Below are positions 1 through 8,770 of a stretch of DNA of 64,000 nucleotides, one piece after another; within the stretch, counting starts at the first letter, position 1; every line of letters starts with the position of its first letter. The notes beneath the pieces were generated by a model. That model worked only from the letters and a program-made list of their open reading frames with translations. It ran no database searches and was not told the origin of the DNA. The translations under genes were made by a program, and so were the position numbers. Origin of the DNA: Verrucomicrobiia bacterium (GTDB lineage Bacteria; Verrucomicrobiota; Verrucomicrobiia; Verrucomicrobiales; Akkermansiaceae); the NCBI GenBank assembly GCA_947462875.1, contig CANHQJ010000004.1:124001-188000 (forward strand), read 5' to 3'.

Positions 1-1
1 G

Positions 2-1936
2 GCGGTGGATGAGTCGCTTTCCATGAACGAGCCGCACCAGACTGGCGCTACGAGGATGGATGCCGTGAAACAAGACCTCGCGGAAAGCGGATTGATGCAA
101 GCGGACAACCAGCTTGTGCGGTATTTCACGTTTGCCGATCAATCGCATCGCTCCACTGCGGCTGCCATCGCCAAACTCCAGCCCGCGAAACCGGGCACCC
201 GCTTTCATCATTCGCTCAGCCAGATGCTGCAAGAGGGAACCTATCATTTCGCGCCCTCGGCCCTGATTTTGTTCACGGATGGGCATGATTTTGAAATGGT
301 GGCTCCCGGCGAAACCGCGCGCCGTGCGGTCGAGCGTGGCATGCCGATTTACGCGGTTCCCTACGGCACCGTTGACTCCGCCCGCGATATCTCGATCAAG
401 CTGGCCAACTTCCACCCCCACGCCTACATCAAACAAAAAACCCGCATGGATGTGATCGTCCGCAGCATCGGCTTTCCGCATGAGATCATCCAGGTCAAGC
501 TGCTGTGCGAGGGCAAGGTCGTGCAATCCAAGCAGATCACCAGCAACGCCAATCCTTTCCAGTTGCTGAGCTTCGATGTCATCCATGAGGAGCCGGGGCA
601 GTATGAATACAGTTTTCAGATTGATCCGCACAACGGCGAGCGCGAGTTGTCCAACAACGTGGTGAGCACATACCTGAATGTGATTTCGGAACGCCTGCGC
701 ATTTTGGAAATCGAAGGCAGGCCGTTCTGGGACTCGACCTTCCTGCGCCGTTCGTTTACCCGCAATGACAAGTTCGACATCGATTCGCTGGTGGCATTCA
801 CCAATGATCGCGTGCGTCCCATCCGCTCGAATCCGGATCGGAAATCAATGGAACTGGCCGTGCCTGCCACGGTCGATGATTTCAAGCCCTACAACATCGT
901 GATATTCGGCAGGAACGTGGAAAAGGTGATAGGCAAGGCCGGCATCGAGGCCGCGGAGCAATGGGCCCGACTGCACGGCGGCATCGTGATTTTCGCCCGT
1001 GGCAGCGCCTGGGAGGAAAAATGGCCGCAGTTTGATGACTTCACTCCGGTGGCGTGGGATACCTCCAGCCCGCGCGGCGTGCGCATGGAGCTCACACGCT
1101 CGGGTGCCGGGCTGCCGCCATGCCGCATCATGAAGGATGTGATCGATGACGATCAATACCCGGAAATCACCGCTTTTGAAAGCAAGGGAAAGGCGCTGGC
1201 GATGAGCGATGTGCTCACCACGGATGACGCGAAGGCTCCGGTGATGGTCTACCGGCGCTATGGCAATGGTCAGACCCTCTCCCTCGGCGCGGCGAATCTC
1301 TGGCGTTGGGTGTTTCACCCGCAGACCGAGTATCAAAACAATTCCTACGATCGCTTTTGGGACCAGATGGCATTGTGGTTGCTTGCCAATGGGGGCATGG
1401 CACCGCAATCCGGCTACAGTTTCCATGTCGATCGCTCCAATCTCCCGCTGGGCGAGTCCATGCACGCGGTGTTCTCCGCGCATGGCATCGAGTTGCCGGC
1501 GAGTGCGCCCGTGGTATCGGTGCTTCGCGATGGCGAGCCGCTCACGCAAATCACCATGACGCCCCGCAAGGACCGCGAGGATACCGACTTTGAACTGAAC
1601 TTCGAGCCTCAGGATGTGGGCCGCTATCGCTTGGAAACCAGCTCGCCGCAGGGGAAAAAGATGGTTACCCAATTCGTCGTCAATCGAGAGGATTGGGAAA
1701 CGTTAGAGACGGCCATGGATGTGGAATACCTCGAACAACTCACCACCGCTACCGGCGGCAGAGTCATTTCCATCGATGGCGTGAAAGAGCTCATCAACTC
1801 CATGCAGCGCGAGGCGGAGGAAATTCCACCAAGCATCGAAAAAGTTCCCCTGTGGGATCAAATGCGCTATCTCTATCTCATCGCCACGTTTCTCGGCATC
1901 GACTGGTTGCTTCGTCGTCGCTGGGGGCTCACTTGA
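2..1936 (+). CDS. vWA-domain membrane protein with amidotransferase-like domain (5' partial)
   Basis: The reading frame is open to the window edge, so the true start lies upstream. The visible part opens with the von Willebrand A metal-binding motif DESLS (MIDAS DxSxS), and the later FTDGHD supplies the usual second acidic MIDAS residue, so the vWA fold looks intact. A region around residues 295-330 (YNIVIFGRN, then HGGIVIFARG) resembles the amidotransferase-like half of these proteins. A single membrane helix followed by RRRW closes the C-terminus. Proteins of this build (BatA-like) sit with MoxR/DUF58 genes and with DUF4175/DUF4159 genes. Here DUF4175 follows after 14 bases and DUF4159 after that, consistent with an operon working at the inner membrane. 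The biochemical role is not known. Confidence 0.8.
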   Translation, partial: AVDESLSMNEPHQTGATRMDAVKQDLAESGLMQADNQLVRYFTFADQSHRSTAAAIAKLQPAKPGTRFHHSLSQMLQEGTYHFAPSALILFTDGHDFEMVAPGETARRAVERGMPIYAVPYGTVDSARDISIKLANFHPHAYIKQKTRMDVIVRSIGFPHEIIQVKLLCEGKVVQSKQITSNANPFQLLSFDVIHEEPGQYEYSFQIDPHNGERELSNNVVSTYLNVISERLRILEIEGRPFWDSTFLRRSFTRNDKFDIDSLVAFTNDRVRPIRSNPDRKSMELAVPATVDDFKPYNIVIFGRNVEKVIGKAGIEAAEQWARLHGGIVIFARGSAWEEKWPQFDDFTPVAWDTSSPRGVRMELTRSGAGLPPCRIMKDVIDDDQYPEITAFESKGKALAMSDVLTTDDAKAPVMVYRRYGNGQTLSLGAANLWRWVFHPQTEYQNNSYDRFWDQMALWLLANGGMAPQSGYSFHVDRSNLPLGESMHAVFSAHGIELPASAPVVSVLRDGEPLTQITMTPRKDREDTDFELNFEPQDVGRYRLETSSPQGKKMVTQFVVNREDWETLETAMDVEYLEQLTTATGGRVISIDGVKELINSMQREAEEIPPSIEKVPLWDQMRYLYLIATFLGIDWLLRRRWGLT

Positions 1937-1950
1937 AATTTCCGACCATC

Positions 1951-4860
1951 ATGCCAGAACAACAACATACGGACGTCAATCCCGTGCTCTCCGCGTTGAA
2001 AGCCGCAGGAGCCGTTCATGCGCGCGGCAAAGCCTGTGTGGTGCTGCTGCGCAGCCTGCTGGCTCTGATCGCGGTGGTGCTGTTGATTTTACTGGCGGAC
2101 ATGATCGTGCATTTTTCCGATACCGGCCGCTGGTGGACATCGCTGGTGTTGGTGGCGGCGGGCATCGGTGCCTTTCTCATGGCTCTCTGGGTGATGCTGT
2201 TCCATCGGCCCTCGTATGATCGGGTGGCACGGATGCTGGAAGAGCGCAATCCGGAGCTGGGCTCGAAGTTGATCAATATCCTGCGTCTGGAAGCGGATAC
2301 GGAAAAAGCCTCAACGTCGGATCTGACCAGGCAATTGGCGCGCTACGCGGTGAAACAGGCGTCCCGGGACATTCAGGTGAAAGCCCTGCCGCCACTGGCC
2401 CGTGAGCCAAGGTTGAAGCAGCATTTCGGGAAAACGGCTGCCGCTTGTGTCGGACTTTTGCTCGTGACCGTGCTGGGCGGACACATCGCGCGCAATCAGT
2501 GGTTGCGCTTGCTCGATCCCTACGGCGATCACCCGCCGTTTTCGCTGACGATTTTGTCGATCGAAGAGCCTGTGGACCAGTTCACCGTGGTGTATGATCA
2601 CGATCTCATCGTCAAGGTCAAAGCCGGTGGCCACTTGCCTCGCGAAGTGTTTCTCACCATGACCCCGGATGATCCGGCGCATCCCGCCGTGACCCTCGAC
2701 ATGTTGCCGCAGGAGGAAGGATCTTTCGTCTGCCGTCTGGAGCATTTGCTGCACCCTTGCACGCTCACGGCTCACACGGGCGACCACAGCAGCAGAAGTA
2801 AAAAATGCCGCATCCAGATCCAGCTCACGCCGCAATTTGCCAAGAGTCAGTTGACCCTCGAATATCCGGCATACACCGGCATGAAGCCGCGGACCACGGA
2901 CTTTTCCTTCCGTCCCATCCAGGTGCTCCAAGGCACCACGCTGCAGTGGCAGATCGGTTCCAATCGTCCTCTGGGCAAAGGCAAAATCCATTACCAGACC
3001 TCTGAGGTTCAGCCCGTTGCCGAGCATGCCTTGGCTCCCGCAGAGGGTCAGGACCCGCGCACGGCTTTCGCCGCCTTCGCGGCGCAAGAAACCGGCAAAC
3101 TGGCCTTTTTCCTGGTCGATGAAACCGGCATCGCCGCCCAGGAAACCCCAGAGAGTGCCATCACCGTGACGAAGGATTTGCCACCCGTCATTTCCGTTAG
3201 CAAGCCGGAACGTGATGCCCTGGTGGTCGAGAATCACAAGATCGAGGTGCTCATCGATGCCCGTGATGACTATGGTGTGGCGAAAACACGTCTGCACGTG
3301 GCGATCAATGGGAAATTCCTGCCCACGAAGGAATTTGTTCACGATGTCCCCGGTGAAAAGTCCAGTCGCCATCAGGAGGTGCTCGACCTCACTGCGCTGG
3401 GCGTGAAGTCGGGTGACGAGATCACGCTCTTTGCCGAGACCATGGACTATCGTCCGGAAGCGCAGATCGCCCGCACCACCATCCGCAAGCTCACCGCGGT
3501 GAGCGATGAGGAATACAAGGAAATGCTGCGCCAGAATGCCGATGTGGCCGCCGCCGCAGGAAAGTATGAGCAATTGTTCCGGCAACTGGATCGCGCGGTG
3601 CAACGGCAGAGACAGATCGAAAAGAAACTCGAGGAGATCAAAGCGAATGCCGCCAAAAATCCTGACGACCCGAAGCTGAACGAGCAACTTGCTCTGGCCG
3701 TGCGCGAGCAGCATGAACTCAATCAGGACCTGGAACAACTGGCGCGTGAGATGAAGGCCATGAAGCGGCAGAATCCCGTCTATGACTTCGAAAACGAACT
3801 CGCCGAGACCCTGGAGAAAATTGCCGGAGACATCGAGTCCTCCATCGAGAAAAATGCCGAGGACGTGGAAAAGGCCTTGGAAAAGAGCGAGCCCGATCAA
3901 GCGCCGCAAGCGCAAACACTGGAGGACTTTGCCCAAGCCGCCAAAGAGCAGGCGGAGCGCCTCGATCAATCGGGAAAAGAGGCCGAGGAGCAAGGGAAAC
4001 AACCGCTGGAAGACCTGGCCAAGATGCATGAACTGATGAAAGACTTCGCGCAATTCCAGCAATTGTTAGAACAACAGAAAAATCTCAGCCAGCAGAGCAA
4101 GGCCTACGACAAGGAAAACCTCACGGAGGATGACAAGCAGGCGTTGGCGGACATTGGAGCCAAGCAGCGGGAAATGGCGCCCAAGCTGCAGCAGCTCGCC
4201 GAAAAGTTGGAACGTGACGCGGAAGCCGCGAAAGAGTTGGCACCGGAAGCGGCGGAGCAGGCCCAGGAAATGGCCGAGCAGCTCAAGGACGGCGCACTGC
4301 CGCAATTGGCCCGCGAGGCTGCCTCCCAGATGATGAAAGGTGACGGCGCGAATGGCCATGAAAAGGCCGACAACCTGCTTCAGGAAATGCAAAAAATGTT
4401 AGGCGAGGACAACGGCCAGCAGCAGATGGCCGAGATGAAAAACGGGCTGGAGAAACTCATGCAGAAACACGGCATGAAGCCCGGTGACAATTTCCGCCAG
4501 ATGATGATGTCGCGTCTGTTCCGCGGCAAGCCCATGCCCGGCATGGCACCCACGCCCGGCATGCCCTCGTTTTCCTCACCCGGTGAGCAGCCGCCGATGT
4601 TGTTAGGCGGTGAGAGCATGAGCGATTCCGACATCGCCAGCGCGGTCTCCGGTGAGGGCGACAACGGCAGCTCCGGCCAGGGCTCCGGTCCCACCGCCAA
4701 ACTCGATCATGCGGCAACGGCGGAGGAACATGAACTTTACTCCCGCCGCACGGACACGGCCAACGGAACCTCCCTGATGTCCCAGTACGAAAGCCTGGCG
4801 GATGCCTATTTCCGCAAACTCACCACACCACCCTCCAACTCAGAAACCAAATCACCATGA
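1951..4860 (+). CDS. DUF4175-family membrane coiled-coil protein
   Basis: A 969-residue protein. I start it at the ATG that begins MPEQQHTD, just after the upstream stop; the frame is open further upstream but that part only shadows the previous gene. Two membrane helices lie near residues 30-55 and 62-85 and a third near 165-185. A beta-rich periplasmic part follows (to about residue 520), then a very long Glu/Lys/Gln-rich helical region from about 540 to 830. The tail is Met/Pro/Gly-rich (PMPGMAPTPGMP). This plan matches DUF4175 proteins, found next to vWA and DUF4159 genes in Planctomycetes, Verrucomicrobia and Bacteroidetes. Its end overlaps the next start as ATGA, suggesting coupled translation. 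Function is unknown; a scaffold spanning the periplasm is my inference. Confidence 0.8.
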   Translation: MPEQQHTDVNPVLSALKAAGAVHARGKACVVLLRSLLALIAVVLLILLADMIVHFSDTGRWWTSLVLVAAGIGAFLMALWVMLFHRPSYDRVARMLEERNPELGSKLINILRLEADTEKASTSDLTRQLARYAVKQASRDIQVKALPPLAREPRLKQHFGKTAAACVGLLLVTVLGGHIARNQWLRLLDPYGDHPPFSLTILSIEEPVDQFTVVYDHDLIVKVKAGGHLPREVFLTMTPDDPAHPAVTLDMLPQEEGSFVCRLEHLLHPCTLTAHTGDHSSRSKKCRIQIQLTPQFAKSQLTLEYPAYTGMKPRTTDFSFRPIQVLQGTTLQWQIGSNRPLGKGKIHYQTSEVQPVAEHALAPAEGQDPRTAFAAFAAQETGKLAFFLVDETGIAAQETPESAITVTKDLPPVISVSKPERDALVVENHKIEVLIDARDDYGVAKTRLHVAINGKFLPTKEFVHDVPGEKSSRHQEVLDLTALGVKSGDEITLFAETMDYRPEAQIARTTIRKLTAVSDEEYKEMLRQNADVAAAAGKYEQLFRQLDRAVQRQRQIEKKLEEIKANAAKNPDDPKLNEQLALAVREQHELNQDLEQLAREMKAMKRQNPVYDFENELAETLEKIAGDIESSIEKNAEDVEKALEKSEPDQAPQAQTLEDFAQAAKEQAERLDQSGKEAEEQGKQPLEDLAKMHELMKDFAQFQQLLEQQKNLSQQSKAYDKENLTEDDKQALADIGAKQREMAPKLQQLAEKLERDAEAAKELAPEAAEQAQEMAEQLKDGALPQLAREAASQMMKGDGANGHEKADNLLQEMQKMLGEDNGQQQMAEMKNGLEKLMQKHGMKPGDNFRQMMMSRLFRGKPMPGMAPTPGMPSFSSPGEQPPMLLGGESMSDSDIASAVSGEGDNGSSGQGSGPTAKLDHAATAEEHELYSRRTDTANGTSLMSQYESLADAYFRKLTTPPSNSETKSP

Positions 4861-5510
4861 TCAAAATGCGCCACCTGCTCCCCTTCATCCTCTTCGGTTC
4901 CGCCATCGCCCAGGATGTGGTCAAACCCCACGAGGAAATCATCCGCTGCGGCAGTCTCGTCTATGACCAGGACCAGACCGCCGTGTGTTTTGCCCAGCAA
5001 TTCCTTGCCGATGCCGCCACCGACACCGGACTGAACATCGCGCCTAATTTCATGAGTGTGGCGCTCGCCACCGAGGAGGTGTTCAAAACCCCTTTGTGCA
5101 TTTTCACAGGTAAAGGAAATTTCACCCTCACCGAGACGGAGCGCCAGAATCTGCGCAAGTATCTCGAAAACGGCGGCTTCATCTACTCCAGTCCCGGTTG
5201 CTCGGAAGAGGCTTGGAATGCCGCTTTCAAACGCGAAATCGCACTGGCGTTGCAAGGCTATAAACTTGAACCCATCCCCATGTCCCACGATGTGTTCTCC
5301 ACCGTCCACAAGATCAAGGAACTGACGGTGCGCGGAAATCCCACCACCCTGCAGGGTATCGTCATCAACGGTCGCCTGGCGCTGTTGCACTCGGATGAAG
5401 GACTGAACGATGTCAAAAACGCCAAGGGCTGCTGCTGTTGCGGTGGCGCGGAAATCGATCAAGCCCGCCTCGTCAACATCAACGCCGTGGCCTACGCACT
5501 GCTTCACTAA
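4857..5510 (+). CDS. DUF4159-family secreted protein
   Basis: A 217-residue protein with a short N-terminal signal peptide ending near FGSAIAQ. The body matches the DUF4159 pattern: RCGSLVYDQDQ near the start, then FTLTETERQNLRKYLENGGF, typical of a Rossmann/amidotransferase-like fold that lays down a glycine turn after a helix. It overlaps the DUF4175 gene by four bases and precedes the haem lipoprotein by nine, so the cluster is probably one transcript. A run of four adjacent cysteines (GCCCCGG) near residue 196 is unusual and could bind metal or form disulfides. No enzymatic residues can be assigned, and the family role is not established. Confidence 0.8.
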   Translation: MIKMRHLLPFILFGSAIAQDVVKPHEEIIRCGSLVYDQDQTAVCFAQQFLADAATDTGLNIAPNFMSVALATEEVFKTPLCIFTGKGNFTLTETERQNLRKYLENGGFIYSSPGCSEEAWNAAFKREIALALQGYKLEPIPMSHDVFSTVHKIKELTVRGNPTTLQGIVINGRLALLHSDEGLNDVKNAKGCCCCGGAEIDQARLVNINAVAYALLH

Positions 5511-5519
5511 TCGCGTTCC

Positions 5520-6911
5520 ATGAATGTCAAGAGCTGCCTGTTTTTCGCCCTCTGCGGCTGCTATCTGATCAGCCTCTGCATCCTGAATGGCTGCAAAAAA
5601 CCGCCTGCGGGAAGCACCCACAGCGGACCTCAGCCGCTGCGCATTCATTTCACCTGCGACACCTCCGGACGCATCGAACCCTGCGGCTGTTTCACCGGAC
5701 AACACGGCGGACTCACACGGCTGCGCACATGGCTCAAGGAAAACGATCCATCCGGGCAATCGCTGCGGGTGGACATCGGCGGTGCCATCGCCGGCAAGGC
5801 GGACTACGACATCATTCAATACGGCTACATCACCAAGGCCTATGCGGAGCTGGGCTATCATGCGCTCAATCTGGGGGCGGATGAAATCGCGCTGAAGCAG
5901 GCCGACCTCATACGACTCGCTGGTGCTTCTTCCGTGCCGATGATTTCCGCGTCATGGGTGAATGCCGCCTCGCGCCAGGAAATTCTCAAGCCTTTCACCA
6001 TCGTGCAGCATGGCAACTTGAAAGTCGGCATCCTCGGCGTGATCTCGCCGAACAGCGTGACCAGCCGCGATGAAGGCACCGATGTGCTCTCGTTGAACGA
6101 GGCCATCGATCGCCATCTGCCCGCGCTCCGGTCCCAGACCGATGTGATCGTGCTGCTCGCCTTTGCCAAGCTGGATGAGATGAAAAAAATCGCCCAACAG
6201 TATTTTGAGATACCCATCATCCTCGGCGGTGATGTTTCCGGTCCCGCGCAGATGCTCTTGCGTGAGAATGACTCGATCCTCGCGTGGACCACCAATGAGG
6301 CGCGCACCGTCGGTGAGATCACGGCCAACGTGGAGCAGAAAACCATCATGGATGCCCAATACCAGAACCAACTGCTATGGGACTACATCGCGCAGGATGC
6401 CAAGATCGCGGACCTGATGAAACAATACCGCGCGGAAATCCGTCAGACCAAGCTCCAGATCGATGATCCGAACTACCGTCACGAGGGCGCCATTCCCGGC
6501 GTCTCTGCCACGGCGACTTACATGGGCACCGAGACCTGCCAAAGCTGCCATCCGAACACCCACGGAGGCTGGACCGGCTCCTCTCATGCTCGTGCTTTTG
6601 ACACTCTGAAAAAACGAGGCACGGATGCTGACCCGCACTGCATCGCCTGTCACACCGTGGGTTTTGGCAAAGAGGGCGGCTATCGGCGATCCATGGGCGA
6701 CACGCAGCTCACAGCGGTGGGTTGTGAATCCTGCCATGGCCCGGGCAGTGCCCATGTCGCCAAGCACCGCGACAACAAACCGAACAATTTCAGTTTCCGT
6801 CCGCTGGATGCTGGAGATTGCGTTTCCTGTCATCATGGCGAATTTTCCCGGCCTTTCGACTGGAAACAATTCTGGCCTAAAGTCGAACACGGCAAGGAAA
6901 CAGCCCGGTGA
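5520..6911 (+). CDS. Tetrahaem c-type cytochrome lipoprotein with phosphoesterase-like domain
   Basis: A 463-residue lipoprotein: hydrophobic N-terminus with the lipobox ILNGC. Residues about 40-290 resemble the metallophosphatase/5'-nucleotidase fold (RIEPCGC, then QHGGLTRL), but the metal-binding positions look altered: DTSG where a D-x-H-G is expected and DIGG where D-x-G-D is expected. The C-terminal third carries four CxxCH haem sites: CQSCH, CIACH, CESCH and CVSCH. The protein should therefore be an outer-surface or periplasmic electron carrier fused to a probably inactive phosphoesterase fold. It follows the DUF4159 gene closely. Related proteins are annotated as cytochrome c554-like multihaem proteins; substrate and partners are unknown. 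Confidence 0.82.
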   Translation: MNVKSCLFFALCGCYLISLCILNGCKKPPAGSTHSGPQPLRIHFTCDTSGRIEPCGCFTGQHGGLTRLRTWLKENDPSGQSLRVDIGGAIAGKADYDIIQYGYITKAYAELGYHALNLGADEIALKQADLIRLAGASSVPMISASWVNAASRQEILKPFTIVQHGNLKVGILGVISPNSVTSRDEGTDVLSLNEAIDRHLPALRSQTDVIVLLAFAKLDEMKKIAQQYFEIPIILGGDVSGPAQMLLRENDSILAWTTNEARTVGEITANVEQKTIMDAQYQNQLLWDYIAQDAKIADLMKQYRAEIRQTKLQIDDPNYRHEGAIPGVSATATYMGTETCQSCHPNTHGGWTGSSHARAFDTLKKRGTDADPHCIACHTVGFGKEGGYRRSMGDTQLTAVGCESCHGPGSAHVAKHRDNKPNNFSFRPLDAGDCVSCHHGEFSRPFDWKQFWPKVEHGKETAR

Positions 6912-6987
6912 ACAAGGAGTGATGCCGTTCAGCGTGGGCTGCATCGATCCGGTGGGAATGCGAAAGGGCTGGATCACATATGATCTT

Positions 6988-8394
6988 TCAGCCCAGCCTA
7001 TCTGGCAAAAAATGCGTTAGCATTTCCTCGTACACTTGCTCGGCTTTGTGGATGGGGCGTTTGGCGCCGATGACCAGCGCTTGTTCTCCTGCGGGCACCT
7101 GATCGCGGCCGTGGGAACCTTTGACCAGAGTGGCATCCAGCGGGATGACTTCCAGCAAGGCGCGCAGGCCGAGTTTTTTCTTGAGCAAAAAAGCGGCGAT
7201 TTTGAGCTTGGGACAGCAAAGGGCCGGATCGAGGAAGAGCTCCACGGGATCGTAGCCGGGCTTGCGGTGGATATCGACGCAGCGGGCGTAGTCGGGCGCA
7301 CGCGCGTCATCCTCCCAGAAATAATACGTGAACCACGCATCGGGCGCGGCGGTGACGATGAGGTCGCCTGCGCGTTCGAGCGCGATGCCCGGACTCCAAC
7401 GTTCGTGCGCGTATTCCACCTTTTCCACGCCCGGCACGGTGGCGAGCAGGGCTTTGACGGCATCGATTTTTTCCGGAGATTTCACATACACATGGGCGAC
7501 CTGGTGATCGGCCACGGCGATGGCTTCCGATTGGAAAAGATCCAGCCCGTCGCGCCCGAGCTCGTCCTTGATCGAGAGCAGTCCCGCCTGGCGCAGGATG
7601 CGATTCAGGTGCACCGGGCGACTCACGGGAGAAATGCCGTATTCCGAGACGATCAGCACGCGCACGCCTTGTTGTTCGTAAAAGTCGATCAACTCTCCCG
7701 CCACTTGATCGATCTGCGCGAGCTCCTCCGCCATTTCCGCCGCGCCGGGGCCGTATTTTTGCAGGCCATAATCGAGGTGTGGCAGATAGATCAGATTGAG
7801 CGAGGGCTGGTGTTTCCGATAGATCCAGCGAGCGGAGGCGGCGATCCACTGCGAGCAGGCGATGCCCGCCGCCGGACCCCAGAAGCTGGGGAAGGGGAAC
7901 TCGCCGAGATCGGCTTTGATGATCTCGCGCAGGCCCATGGGCTGGGTGTGGATGTCGAAGGATTTCCGGCCGTCGGCCAGGTAGAGCGGGCGCGGTGTGA
8001 TCGCGATGTCGGCATCGGTCGCCATGTTATACCACCAGAACAAATTCGCGCAGGTGACACCGGGCAGCTCGGATTGCAGGCGGTGCCAGATTTTTTCCCC
8101 GCGCACGAGACGGTTGCTCTGCTTCCAGAAACGGACCTCGGCGGACTCGCGGTCGAGCCAGCCATTCGCGACGATGCCGTGCCCGGAGGCATCGGTGCCT
8201 GTCAGCATGTGGCTCTGTGCCGTGCAGGTCACGGCGGGAAAGGCCGGAGGAAAGGACTGCACGCCGTGGCGATCGCGGAACGCACAAAGGCGCGGCGTGG
8301 AGGCCCCCAGGCAACTGGTGGATAGGCCGACGATGTTCAGGACTGCGAGTGCTTGCACACGCGCACTATCCGCGATTCCGCGTCTCTGCGCCAT
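6988..8394 (-). CDS. Type I phosphodiesterase / nucleotide pyrophosphatase family protein
   Basis: A 468-residue member of the alkaline-phosphatase superfamily (PF01663 type). The nucleophile threonine is probably in VTCTAQSHMLTG, and metal-binding positions are visible in YLPHLDYGLQKYG, VLIVSEYGIS and KGSHGRD. Proteins of this family hydrolyse phosphodiester or pyrophosphate bonds; the physiological substrate is not predictable here. The start is uncertain: ATG at 8394 gives 12 extra residues before a GTG (8358) that would begin VQALAVLNIVGL, the natural beginning of the fold. Neither has a clear ribosome-binding site. The gene is monocistronic, convergent with the haem lipoprotein and divergent from gatC. 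No signal peptide is apparent, so it may be cytoplasmic. Confidence 0.8.
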   Translation of the reverse strand: MAQRRGIADSARVQALAVLNIVGLSTSCLGASTPRLCAFRDRHGVQSFPPAFPAVTCTAQSHMLTGTDASGHGIVANGWLDRESAEVRFWKQSNRLVRGEKIWHRLQSELPGVTCANLFWWYNMATDADIAITPRPLYLADGRKSFDIHTQPMGLREIIKADLGEFPFPSFWGPAAGIACSQWIAASARWIYRKHQPSLNLIYLPHLDYGLQKYGPGAAEMAEELAQIDQVAGELIDFYEQQGVRVLIVSEYGISPVSRPVHLNRILRQAGLLSIKDELGRDGLDLFQSEAIAVADHQVAHVYVKSPEKIDAVKALLATVPGVEKVEYAHERWSPGIALERAGDLIVTAAPDAWFTYYFWEDDARAPDYARCVDIHRKPGYDPVELFLDPALCCPKLKIAAFLLKKKLGLRALLEVIPLDATLVKGSHGRDQVPAGEQALVIGAKRPIHKAEQVYEEMLTHFLPDRLG

Positions 8395-8459
8395 GGAAAA
8401 AATCAGGCACCGCTCTGAAATCTGTGGCGTTTTGAGCGGGCATTCATTACTGTCCGCCC

Positions 8460-8753
8460 ATGTCGCAACCTCACATGGATGTTCGTCGCATCGCCACTCT
8501 GGCGCGTCTGGAGCTATCGGACGCCGAAGTGGAGCATTTCACCGGGCAGCTCGATGCCATCCTCGGCCACATCGAACAACTCTCCACGCTCGACGTTTCC
8601 GGCATCGAACCCACCGCCTATCCCATGCCCATCGCGGCACCGATGCGCGATGACACGCCGTGGCAGAGCCTGCCGCAACAGGCCTTGCTGCAAAACGCCC
8701 CCGACCAGGCGCAACAACAGGTGCGCGTGCCCAAGGTGGTCGCCGATGCCTAA
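8460..8753 (+). CDS. gatC: Asp-tRNA(Asn)/Glu-tRNA(Gln) amidotransferase subunit C
   Basis: A 97-residue protein of normal length for GatC. The helical N-terminus (RRIATLARLELSDAEVEHF) and the LDVSGIEPTAYPM segment are characteristic of the family. GatC stabilises GatA and GatB in the complex that converts misacylated Glu-tRNA(Gln) or Asp-tRNA(Asn) to the correct aminoacyl-tRNA. gatA follows 17 bases downstream; gatB is not in the window, as is common when the genes are dispersed. The ATG at 8460 gives the full family N-terminus. Confidence 0.93.
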   Translation: MSQPHMDVRRIATLARLELSDAEVEHFTGQLDAILGHIEQLSTLDVSGIEPTAYPMPIAAPMRDDTPWQSLPQQALLQNAPDQAQQQVRVPKVVADA

Positions 8754-8770
8754 CATCTTTTCCCTTTTCC

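Noticed and set aside
1693-1950. Upstream extension of the DUF4175 frame
   Set aside because: It lies inside the vWA gene in another frame and encodes Arg/His-rich non-family sequence; ATG 1951 is a natural start.
2311-4062. 583-codon minus-strand open frame opposite the DUF4175 gene
   Set aside because: Antisense of a Glu/Lys/Gln coiled coil gives Leu/Phe-rich sequence that mimics membrane protein; no independent support.
7036-8325. 429-codon plus-strand open frame opposite the phosphodiesterase
   Set aside because: The minus-strand product has a conserved catalytic fold; the plus-strand frame is a shadow.
8660-8770. Extended gatA start
   Set aside because: The extra residues are a shadow of gatC; MSLSQHS matches the GatA beginning.
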